The translations under genes were made by a program, and so were the position numbers. A stretch of DNA of 64,000 bases from Pirellula staleyi DSM 6068. GTDB taxonomy: Bacteria; Planctomycetota; Planctomycetia; Pirellulales; Pirellulaceae. A model generated the notes under the pieces. The model made no database searches. It saw only the letters and a program-made list of their open reading frames with translations, and had not been told where the DNA came from. Location: NCBI GenBank assembly GCA_945875845.1, contig CAMCMB010000025.1, positions 1 through 64,000 of the forward strand. Reading direction: 5' to 3'. This document shows positions 38,528-48,165 of this stretch, piece by piece; positions within the stretch are counted from its first letter, which is position 1, and each line of letters starts with the position of its first letter.

Positions 38528-41500
38528 ATGCTCAATGCCATTATCAAGTTCTCACTTCATAACCGCGGCATCGTGCTTATTGTCGGTTTGCTAATTCTGC
38601 TGTACGGTGGATATCAGCTCAGTCAAATGCCGGTCGATGTCTTTCCGGATTTGAATCGACCCACCGTCACGATCATGACCGAGTCGCCTGGGCTGGCCCC
38701 GGAAGAGGTCGAGGTGCTGGTGACGCGCCCCATTGAATACCAGCTCAATGGCGCAACGGGTGTGAAGCGTGTCCGCTCTGCATCCGGCATCGGTCTATCG
38801 ATCGTATGGGTGGAATTCGAGTGGGGGACCGACATCTATCGAGATCGACAGATCGTCGCCGAAAAAGTGCAAATCGTCCGCGAGCGTTTGCCAAAGGGTA
38901 TCAACCCGGTGATGGCCCCTATCTCCTCCATCATGGGCGAAATCATGCTGCTCGGACTTCGAAGTCAAGAGGAACCGACAGAGGAGGATTCCCTGGAATC
39001 GCAGCGGATGCAGTTGCGAACGCTCGGCGAGTTCACCATCCGAAATCGTCTGCTTGCAGTCGAAGGCGTTTCGCAGGTTACGGTCATGGGTGGGACTCTC
39101 AAGCAATATCAAATCATTACCTCGCCTGACCGGTTGGCGGCACAAAATGTCACCTTGGCACAGCTGACCGCTGCTGCTGAAAAAGCGAATGTGTTGGCCG
39201 GTGGTGGGATCATGGTACGTCCACCCAAAGAATCGCTCATACGTATCAGCGGCCAGTCGCTATCGCTCGAAGAGATCGAGAACTCGCCTATCCTGTGGCG
39301 AGGAAAACGAGCCGTGCTCATCAAAGAAGTGGCGGATGTTCGCTTTGGCGGACCTGTCAAACGTGGCGATGGGAGCGTCCGAGTCAAAACGGCCCAAGGT
39401 GTCGAAGGCGGCTCAGCAGTGATCCTGGCCGTTCAAAAGCAACCGGGAGCTGACACCTTAACGCTCGATCGCGAAATCGACAGCGTTCTCAATGGTTTGC
39501 AAGCCGACTTGCCAAAAGATGTGGTCATTGAGCGTCGCATTTTCAAACAAGCCGACTTCATTCGTTCCGCCATAGAGAACGTCATTGAAGCCGTTCGCGA
39601 TGGGGCACTTTGGGTAGTCATTGTCTTGTTTCTGTTTATGTGGAACTTTCGCACGAGCATCAGTTCGCTCACATCGATGCCCTTGTCGATTTTCTTGACC
39701 TTCCTAATCTTCCACTGGTGCGGCATCACGATCAACACCATGACGCTTGGAGGAATTGCGGTCGCTATTGGTGATTTGGTTGATGATTCCATCGTGGATA
39801 TCGAAAACATCTACCGTCGACTCAAAGAGAATCGCCACTTGCCCGTAGAAGCGCAGCGGCCAGCCATCGATGTGATATACGACGCATCCTGCGAGGTCAG
39901 AAATTCCATTGTTTACGCAACACTGATCGTTTCCCTTGTTGTGCTACCCCTATTCTCGATGGACGGACTCGAGGGGCGGATGTTCGCGCCGCTGGGTTTG
40001 TCGTACATAACTGCGCTGATGGCTTCGCTCGCCGTTTCTCTTACCATTACACCGGTGTTGGCGTTCTATTTGCTACCGGGTGCGAAATTCCTGGACGATC
40101 GCCGTGATCCATTCTTGCTTCGAGTCCTAAAAGGCATCGTTTCACGGGTCTTGCGAGTCACACTGAGAAATGCGAACGCCGTGCTCATCGGGACACTTGT
40201 TTGCGTCACACTTTCTTTGACGACGTTGTACTGGATGGGTGGCGAGTTCTTGCCACCGTTCAACGAAGGGACTTTTACAATCAGCTTTCAGGCCGAGCCA
40301 GGGACAAGTCTTATTGAGAGCCAACGGTTGGCCGAACGCGCGGAGAAAATGCTGCTTGACATTCCGGAGGTAACCGCCGTTTCTCGTCGGACGGGTCGGG
40401 CGGAGTTGGACGAACACGCCGAGGGGGTCAATTCCTCTGAAATCGATGTGCAAGTGGCGCAGCACCGTCAGAATCGTCCAGGGATCCTTTTTGCGTTGAT
40501 TCGATTGGTCCCCATTGCTCATCTTTGGGGTGTTGAGACGCGGGGGCGACCGCATGATGTGGTCATGGCCGAGTTACGGGACAAAGTGACTTTGATTCCC
40601 GGCATCAAAGCGAACATTGGGCAACCGATTTCGCATCGACTGGACCATATCATGTCCGGTGTTCGTGCACAGATTGCGGTCAAAGTATTTGGCAATGATC
40701 TTCGAGAGCTTCGCGATGCCAGTCAAGATGTGTACACAGCCATGAGCAGTGTTCCCGGTGTTGTCGATTTGCAAGTGGAACCGCAGGTCGAGGTGACCCA
40801 AGTGCGGTTGCAAGTGCGTCGCGAGGACGCTGCTCGGTACGGACTTTCGCCAGGTGACGTCGCCGAACTGATGGAAACGGCCTACCAAGGTCGAGTTGTT
40901 TCGCAAGTGCTCGACGAAGATCGCTACTTTGGACTGGTGGTTTGGTACGACGAAGCTTCGCGGAATGACCCTGATGTCATCGCAGAGACGATCATCGAGA
41001 CCCCATCCGGGCGACGCGTTGCGCTCGGCGAAGTGGTCGATGTATTGGATACAACTGGGCCGAACACACTCAATCGAGAGCACGTGCAGCGGCGAATTGT
41101 CGTTTTTTGCAACGTACAAGGTCGCGACTTGACGAGTGTCGTCAACGCAATTCGCGTCGCTACGGAACCGATCGCAAAGCGATTGCGCGGGTTACCGGGC
41201 GACTATCACATCGAGTATGGTGGGCAGTTCGAAGCGCAGCGTGATGCGAACATTCGTCTTTTGATTTTGGGCAGCTTGTCTATCGTCGGCGTTTTTCTAC
41301 TGCTCATTAAATGTCTTGGATCTTGGCGGGCCGCTTTGCAAGTGCTTGTCAATATCCCTCTAGCAGCGATGGGGTCCATTATCACGCTGTTGATTGTGAA
41401 TCAGCCATCCTTCGAAGTACTAGCTGCCGCACCATGGTGGCAATGGCCAAGCGTTTGGATTGGCGCGACGACGCTGTCGGTAGCTCATTGGGTTGGCTTC

Positions 41501-41866
41501 ATCACGTTGATCGGGATCGTCAGTCGGAACGGCATCATGATGATTTCGCATTACATGCACTTGATGGAACACGAGGGTGAAACCTTTAGCGAGTCGATGA
41601 TTATTCGTGGCAGTCTTGAACGCCTGGCTCCCGTGATGATGACGGCAATGACCAGTTTCATCGGATTGCTGCCGCTCGTTCTCGGAGCGGGTCAGACAGG
41701 CAAGGAAATCCTCTACCCACTCGCTTTAGTCGTTTTCGGCGGCATGTTGACATCGACGTTGCTCGATCAGCTCGTCACGCCTGCCTTGTTTTACCGTTTC
41801 GGTGCTCGCAGCGTCGGTGCTCGCAGCGTCGGTGCTCGCAGCGTCGGGCGCGTGCTGACAAAATAG
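38528..41866 (+). CDS. RND heavy-metal efflux permease (CzcA/CusA family)
   Basis: MLNAIIKFSLHNRGIVLIVGLLILLYGGYQLSQMPVDVFPDLNRPTVTIMTE; GGIAVAIGDLVDDSIVDIENIYRR; GIVSRNGIMMISHYMHL. Confidence 0.95.
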   Translation: MLNAIIKFSLHNRGIVLIVGLLILLYGGYQLSQMPVDVFPDLNRPTVTIMTESPGLAPEEVEVLVTRPIEYQLNGATGVKRVRSASGIGLSIVWVEFEWGTDIYRDRQIVAEKVQIVRERLPKGINPVMAPISSIMGEIMLLGLRSQEEPTEEDSLESQRMQLRTLGEFTIRNRLLAVEGVSQVTVMGGTLKQYQIITSPDRLAAQNVTLAQLTAAAEKANVLAGGGIMVRPPKESLIRISGQSLSLEEIENSPILWRGKRAVLIKEVADVRFGGPVKRGDGSVRVKTAQGVEGGSAVILAVQKQPGADTLTLDREIDSVLNGLQADLPKDVVIERRIFKQADFIRSAIENVIEAVRDGALWVVIVLFLFMWNFRTSISSLTSMPLSIFLTFLIFHWCGITINTMTLGGIAVAIGDLVDDSIVDIENIYRRLKENRHLPVEAQRPAIDVIYDASCEVRNSIVYATLIVSLVVLPLFSMDGLEGRMFAPLGLSYITALMASLAVSLTITPVLAFYLLPGAKFLDDRRDPFLLRVLKGIVSRVLRVTLRNANAVLIGTLVCVTLSLTTLYWMGGEFLPPFNEGTFTISFQAEPGTSLIESQRLAERAEKMLLDIPEVTAVSRRTGRAELDEHAEGVNSSEIDVQVAQHRQNRPGILFALIRLVPIAHLWGVETRGRPHDVVMAELRDKVTLIPGIKANIGQPISHRLDHIMSGVRAQIAVKVFGNDLRELRDASQDVYTAMSSVPGVVDLQVEPQVEVTQVRLQVRREDAARYGLSPGDVAELMETAYQGRVVSQVLDEDRYFGLVVWYDEASRNDPDVIAETIIETPSGRRVALGEVVDVLDTTGPNTLNREHVQRRIVVFCNVQGRDLTSVVNAIRVATEPIAKRLRGLPGDYHIEYGGQFEAQRDANIRLLILGSLSIVGVFLLLIKCLGSWRAALQVLVNIPLAAMGSIITLLIVNQPSFEVLAAAPWWQWPSVWIGATTLSVAHWVGFITLIGIVSRNGIMMISHYMHLMEHEGETFSESMIIRGSLERLAPVMMTAMTSFIGLLPLVLGAGQTGKEILYPLALVVFGGMLTSTLLDQLVTPALFYRFGARSVGARSVGARSVGRVLTK
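41801..41845 (+). repeat. In-frame 15-bp tandem repeat (ggtgctcgcagcgtc x3) encoding GARSV
   Basis: Exact triplicate at the 3' end of the RND gene (RFGARSVGARSVGARSVGRVLTK). Confidence 0.95.
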
Positions 41867-41903
41867 GCGAAAGGAGACTGCTGATTTAATCCGCATTAAT
41901 CCC

Positions 41904-42049
41904 AACCCGACGCATTACGGTTTGTTGATTTGATGGTACGACGGACTTCCAAGTCCGTCGAATTCCCCATTGACGGACTTGGAAGTCCGTCCTACCGCCC
42001 TTAACCAATAACGACTTCATTAAATCAACAGCCCGTAGCGCTTCGGGTT
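41904..42049 (+). repeat. Family A nested-palindrome element, copy A3 (core 41935-41996)
   Basis: aacccgacgcattacgg...acggacttccaagtccgtc...gacggacttggaagtccgt...ccgtagcgcttcgggtt. Confidence 0.9.
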
Positions 42050-42330
42050 GTGATCGAGCCTTTGCTTGTAGCAAATCCAATAAATCAGCAGTCTCTAAAA
42101 GGGCGAGGGAAGGAGGACTCCAAAAGCTGTAGAAGGAGTAAAGAATCGTAAAATAGAAAAAATACCCCGGCCAGGTGCAATGAGGCGGACACTGCACACT
42201 GGCCGATGGGGTACTCTGCGGTCGGCGAACCGACGCAAATCCATTTGGACTCATGCTTTTAGATCGAAGCATCGAGAGCGTGGAGCTGTGGGTTTAGTCC
42301 ACAAGCTCCGCCACTCAGTCGACGTTGGGT

Positions 42331-42410
42331 AGAACAGGGATGTGCACAACATTCGGGCACATTCCCACTTAGGAACGTGGAAGCAATGTTTGTGCCAAAA
42401 CCCTGTTTTG
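42331..42410 (+). other. Long imperfect hairpin (candidate structured RNA or repeat) upstream of leuA
   Basis: aacaggg...tgcacaacatt...ccac-ttaggaac-gtgg...aatgtttgtgc...ccctgtt. Confidence 0.4.
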
Positions 42411-42629
42411 CGACAGAAGTGAAGGGATTCCACCCATGACAACTTTTTTCGTTACGCTAAGCTATGCAAAACTCCCCAAGGTTTGGGGCGGAACTCGCAG
42501 GGGCATCCGCTGCGCTATTCCCGACGGATCTCCGCATCTGCTTAAAATAGGGGCAACGCGAACCCTGCAGAACAAGTGATTGTCGTAGGATCGTGCTCGC
42601 AACAACCAATCAAAAAAAATCGAACCATT

Positions 42630-44237
42630 ATGACGAATCCCTCCATTGTCCCTGAATCCCCAAGTGCTTCCAAAGCGAATTCGACACTCCGTACGATCAA
42701 GATTTTCGATACGACGTTGCGGGATGGCGAACAATCGCCCGGTGGAAGCATGAATCTGACCGAAAAACTGAAGGTGGCTCAGGCGCTTTCGGATTTGGGG
42801 ATCGATGTGATGGAGGCCGGTTTTCCCATCGCCTCACCTGGAGATTTCGAGGCCGTGCGCGAGATTTCGGCCACCATTCGCGGTCCGATTATCTGCGGAT
42901 TGGCTCGATGCAACGACGGCGATATCGATCGGGCGTGGGAGGCATTGCAAAAAGCCCAGCAGGCTCGTATTCACGTCTTTCTTGCAACGAGCGCCATTCA
43001 CCGAGAATTCAAGCTGCGAATGTCTCAAGAGGAGATCATTCAACGAGCCGTCAAGGGAGTGCAGCGCGCGGTGTCGCATTGCGATGATGTCGAGTTCTCC
43101 GCAGAAGATGCAGCCAGAACCGAAATCGATTTCTTGTGCCGCGTTGTCGAAGCGGCCATCGATGCAGGCGCAACGACGATCAACGTTCCCGATACCGTGG
43201 GTTACACGACTCCCAATGAAATGTACGAACGCATTCAGTCCTTGCTCAATCGTGTCCCCAATATTGATAAAGCTGTCTTGAGTTGCCACTGCCACGATGA
43301 TCTTGGATTAGCGGTTGCAAATTCACTTGCCGCCGTTCAAGCGGGTGCCGGTCAAATTGAGTGCACCATCAATGGTATCGGGGAACGGGCTGGCAACTGC
43401 TCTCTTGAAGAAGTCGTTATGGCAATGCGAACCCGCCAGGAACTGTTTCACACCCAGACGCGGATCGTCACCGAGCGGCTTGTGCCTGTCAGTCGTTTGC
43501 TTTGTAAGATCACAGGCCTGGACGTTCAACGCAACAAAGCGATCGTGGGTCGAAATGCGTTTGCGCATGAGTCAGGCATCCATCAAGATGGCATGCTCAA
43601 AGATCGTAGCACTTATGAAATCATGCGCCCCGAAGATGTTGGTTTTGCAAAGACGGATCTCGTGCTCGGCAAGCACAGTGGTCGCGCCGCATTAGCGGAC
43701 CGAGCTCGCGAGTTAGGTTATCAACTTACCGGTGAGCAGTTGCAAACCGTGTTCGAGCAATTCAAGACATTAGCAGACAAGAAGAAAGAGCTTTACGATG
43801 GCGATATCGTCGCCTTGATACAGCAACAGATTAGCGGACCGACACAACGCGTTTGGTCTCTGGTTTCGTTCTCCGTTTCGAGCGGTAGCGGCAAAACGCC
43901 AACCGTTGAGTTAACCTTGCAACATGGGGACGAACAGTTCACCGAGCGAGTGGAACAAGGGGACGGTCCGATCGATGCAGCCTTCTGGGCAGTCGAAAAA
44001 ATAACGGGCATCAAGGTCGTATGCAAGGACTTTCGAGTTCGAAGCGCCACGATCGGACGCGATGCCTTGGGAGAGGTTACCGTCGAGGTTGAGCACGAAG
44101 GGCAAATGTACCGCGGAATGGGCACATCCACGGATACGGTGGAGTCAACCATCCAGGCGATGCTCAATGCGGTCAACCGAATTGTTACGGAAAAGACGGT
44201 TCGCTCTCAAGCTCGCGTCACGCCACAAGATGCATGA
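42630..44237 (+). CDS. leuA: 2-isopropylmalate synthase
   Basis: IKIFDTTLRDGEQSPGGSMN; AEDAARTEIDFL; INVPDTVGYTTPNE; HCHDDLGLAVANSLAA; NAFAHESGIHQDGMLKDRSTYEIM; C-terminal regulatory-like domain. Confidence 0.97.
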   Translation: MTNPSIVPESPSASKANSTLRTIKIFDTTLRDGEQSPGGSMNLTEKLKVAQALSDLGIDVMEAGFPIASPGDFEAVREISATIRGPIICGLARCNDGDIDRAWEALQKAQQARIHVFLATSAIHREFKLRMSQEEIIQRAVKGVQRAVSHCDDVEFSAEDAARTEIDFLCRVVEAAIDAGATTINVPDTVGYTTPNEMYERIQSLLNRVPNIDKAVLSCHCHDDLGLAVANSLAAVQAGAGQIECTINGIGERAGNCSLEEVVMAMRTRQELFHTQTRIVTERLVPVSRLLCKITGLDVQRNKAIVGRNAFAHESGIHQDGMLKDRSTYEIMRPEDVGFAKTDLVLGKHSGRAALADRARELGYQLTGEQLQTVFEQFKTLADKKKELYDGDIVALIQQQISGPTQRVWSLVSFSVSSGSGKTPTVELTLQHGDEQFTERVEQGDGPIDAAFWAVEKITGIKVVCKDFRVRSATIGRDALGEVTVEVEHEGQMYRGMGTSTDTVESTIQAMLNAVNRIVTEKTVRSQARVTPQDA

Positions 44238-44260
44238 GGTGTCCTGAGTAAGTCGATGGA

Positions 44261-44310
44261 GTACAGGCTTTAGCCGTTGTTTTTGTAGATCGGTCGGCTA
44301 AAGCCTGTAC
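44261..44310. terminator. Strong hairpin between convergent leuA and pyrE (possible bidirectional terminator or repeat)
   Basis: gtacaggctttagccg / cggctaaagcctgtac, perfect 16-bp arms. Confidence 0.6.
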
Positions 44311-44315
44311 ACCAA

Positions 44316-44879
44316 CTAGTTTTTTGGGAAATCGTCGATCGTTAGCAGCGTTGCGAGCGGAATCCCATGAGCTTCAAAGGCAGCTTGCCCGCCTTCGAGT
44401 CGGTCGATGACCCCCAGGACCCCGATCACATCCAGGCCGAAATCCTTCGCGGCTTGAGCCGCTTTCAGAGCGCTCCCGCCACTGGTAATGACATCTTCCA
44501 CGATCACACATTTCATACCAGGTCGCACGGGCCCTTCGACCAACTTGCCGGTTCCGTGCTGCTTGGCTTCTTTACGGACCATGAATCCGAGCAGCCCTCG
44601 GTCCCTAAGTCCCGAATGTACCACGATCGAGGCGGTAATCGGATCCGCTCCGATCGCTAAACCGCCCACGGCATCGGGAATGGAACCGAAATAGTTTCCC
44701 AAAATAAGATCCAACATTCCCGCTGCAATTTGGTTCGCCCCCTGAGGATGCAAGGTCACAGTCCGACAATCAAGGTAGTACGATGCTTGTTTTCCACTTG
44801 CCAATGTGAATTGACCAAATTGAAGCGCATACTGGCGGACGATGGAAATCAATTTGTCGCGGTCGTAGTTTAAATTCAT
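44316..44879 (-). CDS. pyrE: Orotate phosphoribosyltransferase
   Basis: QFTLASGKQASYYLDCRTVTLHP; CVIVEDVITSGGSALKAAQAAKDFG. Confidence 0.95.
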   Translation of the reverse strand: MNLNYDRDKLISIVRQYALQFGQFTLASGKQASYYLDCRTVTLHPQGANQIAAGMLDLILGNYFGSIPDAVGGLAIGADPITASIVVHSGLRDRGLLGFMVRKEAKQHGTGKLVEGPVRPGMKCVIVEDVITSGGSALKAAQAAKDFGLDVIGVLGVIDRLEGGQAAFEAHGIPLATLLTIDDFPKN

Positions 44880-44934
44880 CAGTAATTCATTGTTGGAATG
44901 GTCTGGCAACATCCGAGAGGCGATCCAGGAGGAC

Positions 44935-45091
44935 ACAGCCGAAACAAGTCAAAGTAGTAGGCACATTCCATGTGCCGTCCACCTGGAATAAAGTAGTAGG
45001 CACATTCCATGTGCCGTCCACCTGGAATCTTGGCAAACGCCCAAGTGCGAACGGCACGGCGGAGCGTGCCTGCTACTTTTGTCGGCTGTGT
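44935..45091. repeat. Family D element: 39-bp direct repeat x2 inside long inverted arms
   Basis: aaagtagtaggcacattccatgtgccgtccacctggaat twice; outer arms cacagccga...aaagtagtaggcac / gtgcctgctacttttgtcggctgtg. Confidence 0.88.
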
Positions 45092-45268
45092 CATAGGAAT
45101 CGTGGAGGAAGAGTTTAACGCGTTCCCCGTGCGGTGCACAGGTCCCCACGATTGCTATCACATTACGTCCCGCCTCGCGCAGTTGTGTGAAAGGTACCAA
45201 TCTGCCTCCCGCTGTAAGTTGTCTTGCTTGAACCATCGCACATAAGCTAATCTCCATTCGGAGGGTTT

Positions 45269-46408
45269 GTGAGCATGCATAGAAACAAAGCAAAAAACAG
45301 TCGTTTTCAGATGGTGCCAGCGCTGTGCGGGCTCGTGTGTTTCTGCTTGGCCGGCTGTAAAATGACAGCCCCGATGCACGTATGGAAAGCTTCGGAAGTC
45401 CCCAAGCATGGCGTTGTGCGCGTGGCAGTGGCTCCTATCGGAGGAAAAACCGATGCAACCGATCGGCTTTTGGTCGCGATGCAAAGAGCTCAACCTCAGC
45501 CTAATCCGATGTTGGCCGCCACGTATCCTGAGGAGCTTGCACAGATTGGTGGTATTCAACTGGTCTCTTACGACAACCAACCCAATGATATGGCCACGCT
45601 GTCGTCGGCCAGACGCGCCGGATTGGACTACATCCTTCAAGGCAACATTATCGACGAAGTGCTGGATATTCCTCCAGACCCAACTCCCAAACGCAAATTT
45701 CGCTTGTTCAAACCCAAGGAAAAACTGGAGTACTTGACCGTTCATTGGAGCGTTGTGGATGTTGCCTCTGGGCAACGCATCAAAGAAGAAACCATCTCCA
45801 TCAATCGAAAGCAAGCCGAGGAAAAATACCCGGAACTCATGATGTTTGCGCAAGGGAACGACGGTCGAGTGCTCATGGCTTCTGCGAAGCAGTCGTGGTC
45901 CATAGTGGCACCGACTACGGAACCGATGCAGGCATCGCTGGACTTGCCTTGGTTCATGCCGGGCTCCTCCAAGGTTCGGCAAGGAAATGGCTATGCGAGA
46001 CAAGGGAATTGGCAAGCGGCTGAAAGAGAATGGCAAGAGGCGGCCGATCAGCACTCTTGGAACACTGCCGCCTGGAAAAATTTAAGCTTGGCAGCCACGG
46101 CCAAAGAGGATTTCCAATTGGCTCGTGACCGACTAAAACATGCAGATACGTTTCTTCCCGGGGATTCCACCTTTCCAACGTTGACCTGGATCGAACAAAG
46201 GCAGCGAGACTACCACAAATCGCTGGATCTAGCTCCTCCCGCAACGGGATGGACTCTACCGGATCCTCCACAATCCGTCCGGCCCGACGACGTCCCTTCG
46301 TCTCCGCCTCGCGATCTCAAAGACATGCCTTGGTGGACGGCCATTCCCTTTGTGCCGCCCCCCGGTTGGACTTGGAAACAGTGGTGGAATCAGCCAATCG
46401 TACTTTAA
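45269..46408 (+). CDS. Hypothetical lipoprotein with TPR-like region
   Basis: Lipobox FCLAGCK; Trp/Pro-rich C-terminus; GTG start at 45269 or ATG at 45275. Confidence 0.75.
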   Translation: MSMHRNKAKNSRFQMVPALCGLVCFCLAGCKMTAPMHVWKASEVPKHGVVRVAVAPIGGKTDATDRLLVAMQRAQPQPNPMLAATYPEELAQIGGIQLVSYDNQPNDMATLSSARRAGLDYILQGNIIDEVLDIPPDPTPKRKFRLFKPKEKLEYLTVHWSVVDVASGQRIKEETISINRKQAEEKYPELMMFAQGNDGRVLMASAKQSWSIVAPTTEPMQASLDLPWFMPGSSKVRQGNGYARQGNWQAAEREWQEAADQHSWNTAAWKNLSLAATAKEDFQLARDRLKHADTFLPGDSTFPTLTWIEQRQRDYHKSLDLAPPATGWTLPDPPQSVRPDDVPSSPPRDLKDMPWWTAIPFVPPPGWTWKQWWNQPIVL

Positions 46409-46458
46409 ATGAAAAGGCTGCTATAATGAGCGAGCATTCGGTCAAGGGCACTCACTCC

Positions 46459-46572
46459 GTAGCGGAACAGCGTTTGTAGCGGAACAGCGTTTGTAGCGGA
46501 ACAGCGCAAGCTGTCCGGTGAGGATTCGCAAATCACTTGGGAATTCACCGGGCGGCTCGCGCCGCTCCGCTA
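46459..46572. repeat. Repeat family C element, copy C2, with tandem tgtagcggaacagcgtt units
   Basis: Left arm tagcggaacagcgcaagctgtccggtga; right arm tcaccgggcggctcgcgccgctccgcta. Confidence 0.85.
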
Positions 46573-46652
46573 TAAGAACAATGGTTCCATCCGAAAGGGA
46601 GTCCCACTCGCTTGCATATCCGACTTTACCAATTCCCTCAAATCTAAGTATT

Positions 46653-47075
46653 ATGCCTATTGCTCCTGGTTGGCAAACCGAGAACCGACCACCTCGCATT
46701 CTTATCGTGGACGATGATTTCGAAGTTGCGGAACCAGTGAAATACGCTTTGGAAGGTCTTGGGTACGCTGTCACACACGTGCCGGACGGCAATCAAGGCG
46801 TGGAATCGATTGAAACCGTTAATCCCGACTTGATGGTGCTCGACATGATGATGCCGGGCCGGAGTGGATTCCTGGTCCTGGAGCATCTTCGTCGAATCAA
46901 GAAGACGATGGTACGCGTCGTCATGGTGACGGGTAACGATGGCGAACGCCATCAAGCCTATGCAAGAATGTTGGGAGCAGATGATTACATTCACAAACCC
47001 TTTGCCATGGATAAATTAGTACAAACCATTCAAAGACTCCTTGATGAGCCGTTCCCAGACGGGAGCGCAGAATGA
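46653..47075 (+). CDS. Stand-alone response regulator receiver domain protein
   Basis: RILIVDDDFEVAEPVKYALEGLGY...PDLMVLDMMMPGRSGF...VVMVTGNDG...GADDYIHKPF; no output domain. Confidence 0.92.
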   Translation: MPIAPGWQTENRPPRILIVDDDFEVAEPVKYALEGLGYAVTHVPDGNQGVESIETVNPDLMVLDMMMPGRSGFLVLEHLRRIKKTMVRVVMVTGNDGERHQAYARMLGADDYIHKPFAMDKLVQTIQRLLDEPFPDGSAE

Positions 47076-48151
47076 GTTCAGTCGAGCAACCCACGCAACG
47101 GGTCTTTTCGGTGCAATGGTCCGGCGATGCCGATGGTTTTCTCGTCTTGCTGGACCAAACGCTGCTGCCTAGGGAACTCAAGTTGCTCTCATTGCACACG
47201 ATCGAAGAGGTTTTTGAAGCAATTGTCATGTTGCGAGTCCGCGGTGCCCCCGCGATCGGGATCGCAGCTGCCTATGGTGTTGTCATTGGACTGCAAAAAT
47301 GTTTGTCGAACGGAAACTCGGTCGAAGTCGCCCGCGACGTTGCCGTAAATGCTTGCGAGTACTTAGCAACGAGTCGCCCGACCGCGGTTAATTTGTTTTG
47401 GGCGCTCGATCGGATGAAAGCGGTGGTCGCTCGAAGTACCAGCATCGCATCGTCATTGGACCTAGCTCGAGCTTTACTGAGAGAAGCGAGATTGATTCAC
47501 GACGAGGATCGCCGAACATGCCATGCCATCGGCGAGCACGGTGCCGAGTTGCTGGCGGACCATTCGGGGGTGCTTACGCATTGCAATACAGGCGGCCTCG
47601 CGACTTCAGAATATGGGACCGCTCTAGCGGCTGTTTTTACTGCCCAAGACCAAGGTAAGAACATTCATGTGTTTGCCGATGAGACACGGCCATTGCTGCA
47701 GGGTTCCAGGTTGACCGCTTGGGAACTGCAGCAGCGTGGCGTACGCTGTACCGTCATCTGCGACTCCATGGCGGCCCAAGTCATGCGCGAAGGCCGCATC
47801 CAGGCGGTCATCGTCGGTGCGGATAGAATCACAGCCCGAGGTGATACGGCCAACAAGATAGGGACGTACGGGGTCGCTGTTTTGGCCAAGTATCATGCTG
47901 TTCCGTTCTATGTCGCAGCACCACGCAGCACGTTTGACCTCTCCATTGTCAGTGGCAACGACATTCCAATCGAGCAACGCAAAGCAGACGAAATCACGCA
48001 CGGTTTTGGCAGACAGACTGCACCTAGCGGGATCGACGTGTACAACCCTGCATTCGATGTGACGCCGGCTGAATTGATCTCCGCTATCATTACCGAGAGA
48101 GGCATCATCTCTCCAGTCTGCGAAGAGAGCGTACGAGCGATGATGGAGTAG
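47072..48151 (+). CDS. mtnA: S-methyl-5-thioribose-1-phosphate isomerase
   Basis: VRGAPAIGIAAAYGV; HCNTGGLATSEYGTALA; DETRPLLQGSRLTAWEL; VGADRITARGDTANKIGTYGVAVLAK; ATGA overlap with the upstream gene. Confidence 0.95.
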   Translation: MSSVEQPTQRVFSVQWSGDADGFLVLLDQTLLPRELKLLSLHTIEEVFEAIVMLRVRGAPAIGIAAAYGVVIGLQKCLSNGNSVEVARDVAVNACEYLATSRPTAVNLFWALDRMKAVVARSTSIASSLDLARALLREARLIHDEDRRTCHAIGEHGAELLADHSGVLTHCNTGGLATSEYGTALAAVFTAQDQGKNIHVFADETRPLLQGSRLTAWELQQRGVRCTVICDSMAAQVMREGRIQAVIVGADRITARGDTANKIGTYGVAVLAKYHAVPFYVAAPRSTFDLSIVSGNDIPIEQRKADEITHGFGRQTAPSGIDVYNPAFDVTPAELISAIITERGIISPVCEESVRAMME

Positions 48152-48165
48152 TCGGCAGCGGAGCG

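Noticed and set aside
42462-42630. Leucine attenuator upstream of leuA
   Set aside because: No short Leu-rich leader peptide followed by terminator/antiterminator hairpins could be identified by eye.
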